A stretch of 9,871 nucleotides of DNA. Source: an uncultured Sutterella sp. (lineage in GTDB: Bacteria > Pseudomonadota > Gammaproteobacteria > Burkholderiales > Burkholderiaceae_F). The stretch's first letter is position 1; every line of letters begins with the position of its first letter. The DNA lies in contig URFF01000068.1 in the NCBI GenBank assembly GCA_900546995.1, positions 1-9,871 of the forward strand, in the 5' to 3' direction. The translations under genes were made by a program, and so were the position numbers. Of this stretch, positions 5,992 through 9,871 are shown one piece after another. The notes beneath the pieces are model-generated. The model worked only from the letters and a program-made list of their open reading frames with translations, searched no databases and was not told where the DNA came from.

Positions 5992-7863
5992 ATGGCTTTA
6001 ATGCAAATCGCCGAGCCGGGACTTTCGGCTGAACCGCATCAACACCGCTTGGCTGTCGGTATTGACCTTGGAACGACCAATTCGTTGGTTGCGACAGTGC
6101 GCAATGCGCAAACGGATGTGCTAGCCGATGAGCACGGTCAAAAGCTTTTACCCTCCGTTGTACGTTATCTTCTTGACGGTCGCATTCAGACGGGGTACCA
6201 GGCCTTGGAGGCTGTGAGCACCGATGCCGCCAATACCATCGTGAGCGTTAAACGCTTTGTCGGACGAGCCAAAACCGATCTACACCACGTGGGCAATTTG
6301 CCCTATGAGTTCAGTGACGATGCGGGGATGCTCAAAATCCGAACCGTTGCCGGAGAAAAAAGCCCGGTGGAAGTTTCCGCTGACATTTTGCGTGTCCTTA
6401 AAGATCGGGCCGAGGCCACTTTAGGGGGAGATTTGGTCGGCGCGGTGATTACAGTGCCTGCGTATTTCGATGATGCGCAGCGTCAGGCAACGAAAGATGC
6501 CGCCCGATTAGCGGGCCTTAATGTTTTACGTCTTTTAAATGAGCCGACAGCGGCTGCCTTGGCTTATGGATTGGATGAGGGCGCTGAGGGGCTTTATGTC
6601 ATTTATGACTTGGGTGGTGGCACCTTTGACGTCTCGGTTTTACGATTAACCAAAGGCGTTTTTGAAGTGTTGGCAACCGGTGGTGACTCCGCTCTTGGGG
6701 GCGATGATTTCGATCACCGGTTATATGACTGGGTATTACAAGAAGCTCAAATTGATCCCCGCAGTGTGACTGCCGATGACAAGCGATTGGTTTTGGTGGC
6801 GTGTAAGGCGGCTAAAGAAGCGTTAAGTGCGCAAGAAACCGTGACGGTTAAAGCCACATTAAGTGATAAGCGGGTGATTGACGTTATCGTGGATCGTAAT
6901 CGCTTTAAAGCATTGACAGCGGATTTGGTAGAAAAAACCATCGGTACGCTGCGCTCTGTCATGCGTGATGCACAGCTTTCTCAAGCCGAAATTCAAGGTT
7001 TGGTTCTTGTAGGCGGCTCTACCCGCATGCCGGTGATTCGTGAGGCTGTGAAAGACTATTTGGGTTTTGATCCACTCGATAACATCAACCCTGATGAAGT
7101 GGTGGCTGTTGGTGCGGCCAAGCAAGCCAATCTTTTAGCCGGTAATACCACGGGAGACGATGATTGGCTCCTTCTTGATGTGACGCCATTATCCCTCGGG
7201 CTCGAAACGATGGGGGGACTTGTCGAAAAAATCATTCCGCGCAATACCCCGATTCCTGTCGCCATGGCTCAGGATTTCACAACCTTTAAAGACGGTCAAA
7301 CGGCGATGGCGATCCACGTTGTTCAAGGCGAACGTGAAATCGTGGATGCCTGCCGCAGCCTCGCTCGGTTCGAGTTGCGGGGGTTACCAGCGCTCGTTGC
7401 CGGGGCCGCTCGAATTCGGGTGACCTTTACGGTTGATGCCGATGGATTGCTATCTGTTTCGGCTCGCGAAACAAAAACCGGTGTAGAAGCCCATGTGACG
7501 GTGAAACCTTCTTACGGGCTAACCGATGAAGAGATTGTGCGTATGCTTAAAGACGGCACCGGTAACGCAACAGAAGATATGCACCTTCGTGCACTGCGTG
7601 AAGAAGAGGTAGAGGCTCAGCGCCTAATTGAAAGCACGGTTGGCGCATTGGCAAGCGATGCCGATCTTTTAAGCCCCGAAGAGGAAGCTGCGATTCGCCA
7701 CCTCATCAAAGAGCTGCTCACCGCGGTCAACGCACATCAGTTAGAGCAGATTAAGGCACTTGAAGCCGATTTAACCAAAGCCACGGAACCCTTTGCTGAA
7801 CGCCGGATGGATCGAGCCATTTCCGAAGCCCTTTCCGGTAAAAATGTTGACGACATTGTGTAA
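5992..7863 (+). CDS. hscA: Hsp70-type chaperone HscA
   Basis: This specialised Hsp70 uses ATP to release Fe-S clusters from IscU by binding its LPPVK loop. The 623 residues compare with 616 in E. coli. The N-terminus MALMQIAEPGLSAEPHQ is nearly that of E. coli HscA. The nucleotide-binding domain starts with GIDLGTTNS (23-31). It continues with NEPTAAALAYG, the phosphate-2 loop YDLGGGTFDVS and VGGSTRMP. The linker LLLDVTPLSLGLE lies near residues 391-402 and is followed by the substrate-binding domain and helical lid. AGGAA (5979-5983) overlaps the hscB stop codon and serves as ribosome site. Confidence 0.98.
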   Translation: MALMQIAEPGLSAEPHQHRLAVGIDLGTTNSLVATVRNAQTDVLADEHGQKLLPSVVRYLLDGRIQTGYQALEAVSTDAANTIVSVKRFVGRAKTDLHHVGNLPYEFSDDAGMLKIRTVAGEKSPVEVSADILRVLKDRAEATLGGDLVGAVITVPAYFDDAQRQATKDAARLAGLNVLRLLNEPTAAALAYGLDEGAEGLYVIYDLGGGTFDVSVLRLTKGVFEVLATGGDSALGGDDFDHRLYDWVLQEAQIDPRSVTADDKRLVLVACKAAKEALSAQETVTVKATLSDKRVIDVIVDRNRFKALTADLVEKTIGTLRSVMRDAQLSQAEIQGLVLVGGSTRMPVIREAVKDYLGFDPLDNINPDEVVAVGAAKQANLLAGNTTGDDDWLLLDVTPLSLGLETMGGLVEKIIPRNTPIPVAMAQDFTTFKDGQTAMAIHVVQGEREIVDACRSLARFELRGLPALVAGAARIRVTFTVDADGLLSVSARETKTGVEAHVTVKPSYGLTDEEIVRMLKDGTGNATEDMHLRALREEEVEAQRLIESTVGALASDADLLSPEEEAAIRHLIKELLTAVNAHQLEQIKALEADLTKATEPFAERRMDRAISEALSGKNVDDIV

Positions 7864-7878
7864 GAAGGATTAAAAGAT

Positions 7879-8214
7879 ATGCCCAAAATTACTGTGTTGC
7901 CGCACGCAACGATTTGTCCTGAAGGGGCAACTTTTGAAGTTAAGCCTGGTGTGAAGCTTGCTCGGGCGCTGTTGGCCAATGGCATCAAAATTGAACATGC
8001 CTGTGAATTCTCTGGCGCTTGTTCTACATGCCACGTGATTATTCGTAAAGGGTACGACTCTCTTAATGAGCCCGAGGATGAAGAGCTTGACATGCTTGAT
8101 CAGGCATGGGGCGTAACTTCGGTTTCCCGCTTGTCTTGCCAAACGGTGGTCGGAACGGAAGATTTGACCGTCGAAATCCCGAAATACAGCCGCAATCACG
8201 CGAAGGAACTCTAA
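7879..8214 (+). CDS. fdx: [2Fe-2S] ferredoxin Fdx of the isc system
   Basis: Fdx gives electrons for reductive steps of cluster assembly on IscU/IscS. The 111 residues equal the E. coli length. Cluster ligands are Cys42, Cys48, Cys51 (EHACEFSGACSTC) and Cys87 (RLSCQ). MPKITVLPHA and VEIPKYSRNHAKE match the two ends of the family. One small difference is FSGAC, where E. coli has KSCAC, so the extra non-ligand cysteine is absent. AAGGA lies 9 bases before the ATG, and iscX follows 3 bases after the stop codon. Confidence 0.97.
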   Translation: MPKITVLPHATICPEGATFEVKPGVKLARALLANGIKIEHACEFSGACSTCHVIIRKGYDSLNEPEDEELDMLDQAWGVTSVSRLSCQTVVGTEDLTVEIPKYSRNHAKEL

Positions 8215-8217
8215 TTC

Positions 8218-8409
8218 ATGCAGTGGAAAGACACGCAGTTAATCGGTGAGACGTTGGCCGATCTCTATCCCGACGTTGATCCGTTAAAACTTCGCTTTAC
8301 TGAATTGCACGCCATGGTGGTTGCACTAGACGATTTTGATGACGATCCCAATAAGAGCACGGAAGCCATTTTGGAAGCGATTTTGCAGACATGGCTTAAT
8401 GAGCGCTAG
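8218..8409 (+). CDS. iscX: Small Fe-S assembly regulator IscX
   Basis: This 63-residue acidic protein binds IscS and tunes the rate of cluster assembly; it may also hold iron. The family signature is clear: MQWKDTQLIGETLADLYPDVDP, then RFTELH, then LDDFDDDP and a C-terminal ILEAILQTWL helix. The patch DDFDDDP (38-44) is the conserved acidic surface. It is the usual last gene of isc operons in gamma- and betaproteobacteria. Here trmD follows 8 bases later. Confidence 0.96.
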   Translation: MQWKDTQLIGETLADLYPDVDPLKLRFTELHAMVVALDDFDDDPNKSTEAILEAILQTWLNER

Positions 8410-8417
8410 GAGCGGTT

Positions 8418-9152
8418 ATGCGTTTTGACGTCATTACCTTATTTGCACCGATGTTTAGTGCGATCACTGAAAACGGGATTACTTCAAGGGCGATGAAACG
8501 GGGATTGTGGTCTTTAAACACATGGAATCCCCGTGAAGAAACTTTTGATAATCACCGCACAATCGATGATCGTCCGTTTGGCGGCGGACCCGGCATGGTG
8601 ATGATGGCAGAACCCCTAGCACGCACGGTCGATCGTATTCGAGCTTCAGGTAACACGGGACGAGTGATCAGCTTTGCACCCAATGGGAAAAAACTGACGG
8701 ACGAACAAGTCCGCGAGTGGGTGGCTGCCGATCATGACTTTATTCTTATTTGCGGTCGTTATGAGGGTATTGACGAACGATTTCTAAATAACTATGTTGA
8801 CGAAGTGGTCAGCGTTGGAGACTTTGTGCTTTCCGGCGGCGAATTGCCGGCTCTTGTCATGATTGATGCCATTGTGAGACAACTGCCGGGAGCTATCAAA
8901 GAATTATCCACACTCGATGAGTCCTTTTCCACGGGACTATTGGATGCTCCGCATTACACAAGACCCGAAGTGTGGCGGGGCCAACCGGTGCCCGAGGTCC
9001 TTTTATCCGGCCATCACGCCAATATTGAACGATGGACTCGAGAGCAAAGTTTGGCCATTACGGCAAAAACACGACCCGATTTGATTGAGAAAGCTCGGGC
9101 TGACGGAAAGTTGACTCAAAGCGACGAAAAATGGCTTCGGGAGCATTGTTAA
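8418..9152 (+). CDS. trmD: tRNA (guanine-N1)-methyltransferase TrmD
   Basis: TrmD methylates G37 of tRNAs that read CNN codons, using S-adenosylmethionine, and so prevents +1 frameshifting; it is essential in most bacteria. The 244 residues are slightly fewer than the 255 of E. coli because the C-terminal tail is short. DDRPFGGGPGM (residues 50-60), GRYEGIDER (about 114-122), SVGDFVLSGGELPA (the trefoil-knot AdoMet site), Arg in DAIVRQLPG and GLLDAPHYTRPEV are all present, so it should be active. AGGAG (8408-8412) overlaps the iscX stop codon, 5 bases before ATG. It is not flanked by rpsP, rimM or rplS, its usual partners. The spacing implies transcription with the isc genes. Confidence 0.97.
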   Translation: MRFDVITLFAPMFSAITENGITSRAMKRGLWSLNTWNPREETFDNHRTIDDRPFGGGPGMVMMAEPLARTVDRIRASGNTGRVISFAPNGKKLTDEQVREWVAADHDFILICGRYEGIDERFLNNYVDEVVSVGDFVLSGGELPALVMIDAIVRQLPGAIKELSTLDESFSTGLLDAPHYTRPEVWRGQPVPEVLLSGHHANIERWTREQSLAITAKTRPDLIEKARADGKLTQSDEKWLREHC

Positions 9153-9220
9153 CTTCATCGAATAAGCGACCAAATTAAATTATTCCTTCCTTGCGTGAGT
9201 ATCTGAAATAGTGCCGTTGA

Positions 9221-9264
9221 CTTGGAATTTCGCTAATTTCGTAGCGAGTTGGCTACAATCCAAG
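9221..9264. repeat. Overlapping inverted repeats after trmD
   Basis: Three inverted repeats are nested or overlapping. CTTGGA (9221-9226) pairs with TCCAAG (9259-9264). Inside, TCGCTA (9230-9235) pairs with TAGCGA (9242-9247) over a 6-base loop. GTAGC (9241-9245) can instead pair with GCTAC (9252-9256). The two inner hairpins exclude each other. No T-run follows, so this is not a standard rho-independent terminator. It may be an operator, an RNA switch in the leader of the next gene, or a processing site. Confidence 0.4.
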
Positions 9265-9276
9265 CAACGTTAATAT
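9249..9276 (+). promoter_or_regulatory. Possible promoter of the AAA-ATPase-like gene
   Basis: TTGGCT (9249-9254, four of six) and TAATAT (9271-9276, four of six) are 16 bases apart, which would place the start of transcription about 12 bases before ATG 9295. The -35 box overlaps one of the alternative hairpins. This is a weak call. Confidence 0.25.
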
Positions 9277-9294
9277 TTCGTTTTCTTTGAAGTT

Positions 9295-9871
9295 ATGAAA
9301 ACGCTGCCTCTTGGTCGATCCATCTTTGCAACTTTGCGGGCCCGTAATGAAATTTACGTGGACAAAACGGATTTAATTTATCAGTTGGCACGATTTGATT
9401 CGAAGATCTTTTTTGTCCGTCCTAGACGTTTTGGAAAATCCCTTCTCATTTCAACTTTTGAGTCACTTTTTAAGTATGGGCTCAGAGATTTTAAGGGGTT
9501 GGCTATTGAAAAACTTTGGAACGACAAGACATATCAAGTCGTTCGTTTGGACCTATCAGAAATCAAAGAGTTCTCAGCAGCAGACGAATTTAAACAAAAG
9601 TTTCACGATAAGCTCATTACAAAGTTTTCGGCGGCTGGATTTCAATACAAAAACAATGATTCGCTTGTGATGACGCAGCTATCCGAGTGGCTGTCGTTGC
9701 AAGAGCCCAGTTGCTTAGTGGTTCTTATTGACGAATATGATGCCCCGTTGACAAGCTGTTTAGATGATCCGAGTTTATTTAAAATCGTTCGGTCCACAAT
9801 GAGCGAGTTGTTCCTTACGCTGAAATCAAACGAAGGGTGTTTACGCTTTTTCTTCATGACCGGTATCACAA
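9295..9871 (+). CDS. AAA-ATPase-like family protein (PF09820 type), partial
   Basis: The frame from ATG 9295 is open to the right edge (192 residues seen), so the C-terminus is missing. The N-terminal pattern (LGRSIFATLRARNEIYVDKTDLIYQL, in two parts, residues 6-31) is the family's opening signature. VRPRRFGKSLL (41-51) is its variant P-loop, with Lys48 and Ser49. LVVLIDEYDAPL (141-152) is the Walker B, with Asp146 and Glu147, and FMTGIT (187-192) is the expected sensor-like strand. Full members are about 500-600 residues and often end in a PD-(D/E)XK nuclease-like domain. Their cellular role is unproven, and they occur in many copies in gut bacteria. Ribosome site is weak (GAAG before ATG). 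The gene reads more AT-rich than the isc genes, which suggests an accessory gene. Confidence 0.85.
   Translation, partial: MKTLPLGRSIFATLRARNEIYVDKTDLIYQLARFDSKIFFVRPRRFGKSLLISTFESLFKYGLRDFKGLAIEKLWNDKTYQVVRLDLSEIKEFSAADEFKQKFHDKLITKFSAAGFQYKNNDSLVMTQLSEWLSLQEPSCLVVLIDEYDAPLTSCLDDPSLFKIVRSTMSELFLTLKSNEGCLRFFFMTGIT

Noticed and set aside
9217..9259. TTGACT and TACAAT as a sigma70 promoter for the AAA-ATPase-like gene
   Set aside because: The two boxes are 31 bases apart, far beyond the 16-18 that sigma70 promoters need.
1..9871. CRISPR array, insertion sequence or attachment site
   Set aside because: No regularly spaced repeats, transposase or integrase gene, or flanking inverted repeats with target duplications were seen.

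Overview
The window looks like a piece of a betaproteobacterial chromosome. A Burkholderiales gut lineage of the Sutterellaceae type is my best guess, but that is inference. The evidence is the 3' end of a 5S rRNA with a beta-type tail, a complete HscBA/Fdx/IscX-type isc operon preceded by a low-molecular-weight phosphatase gene (the usual betaproteobacterial neighbour of isc), and moderate GC. Nearly everything present is core metabolism. The last 600 bases are the only clearly accessory part.

Layout. Positions 1-38 are the 3' end of a 5S rRNA gene on the + strand, followed by a strong rho-independent terminator (47-83) that closes an rRNA operon lying to the left. Positions 84-455 hold no protein gene that I can support. 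Two minus-strand genes follow: an MdtG-like MFS drug transporter (456-1691) and an EstB-type alpha/beta-hydrolase carboxylesterase (1906-2628). A clear terminator and a long dyad symmetry lie between them. Divergent from the esterase is a low-molecular-weight protein-tyrosine phosphatase (2772-3260, + strand), closed by its own terminator.

The core is the iron-sulfur cluster operon iscS-iscU-iscA-hscB-hscA-fdx-iscX (3527-8409), all on the + strand with gaps of 2-22 bases. IscS takes sulfur from cysteine. IscU is the scaffold, with its three cysteines and the LPPVK chaperone site. HscA and HscB release the cluster, Fdx gives electrons, and IscA and IscX are the carrier and accessory proteins. 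All catalytic residues I looked for are intact. Two things differ from the textbook arrangement. No iscR regulator gene lies before iscS; its place is taken by a terminator, a probable promoter and a near-perfect 18-base palindrome. Also, trmD (tRNA m1G37 methyltransferase) follows iscX after only 8 bases, instead of sitting in the rpsP-rimM-trmD-rplS operon.

After trmD comes about 140 bases with overlapping inverted repeats. Then a P-loop gene of the AAA-ATPase-like (PF09820) family starts at 9295 and runs off the right edge. I see no CRISPR array, insertion sequence or tRNA gene.
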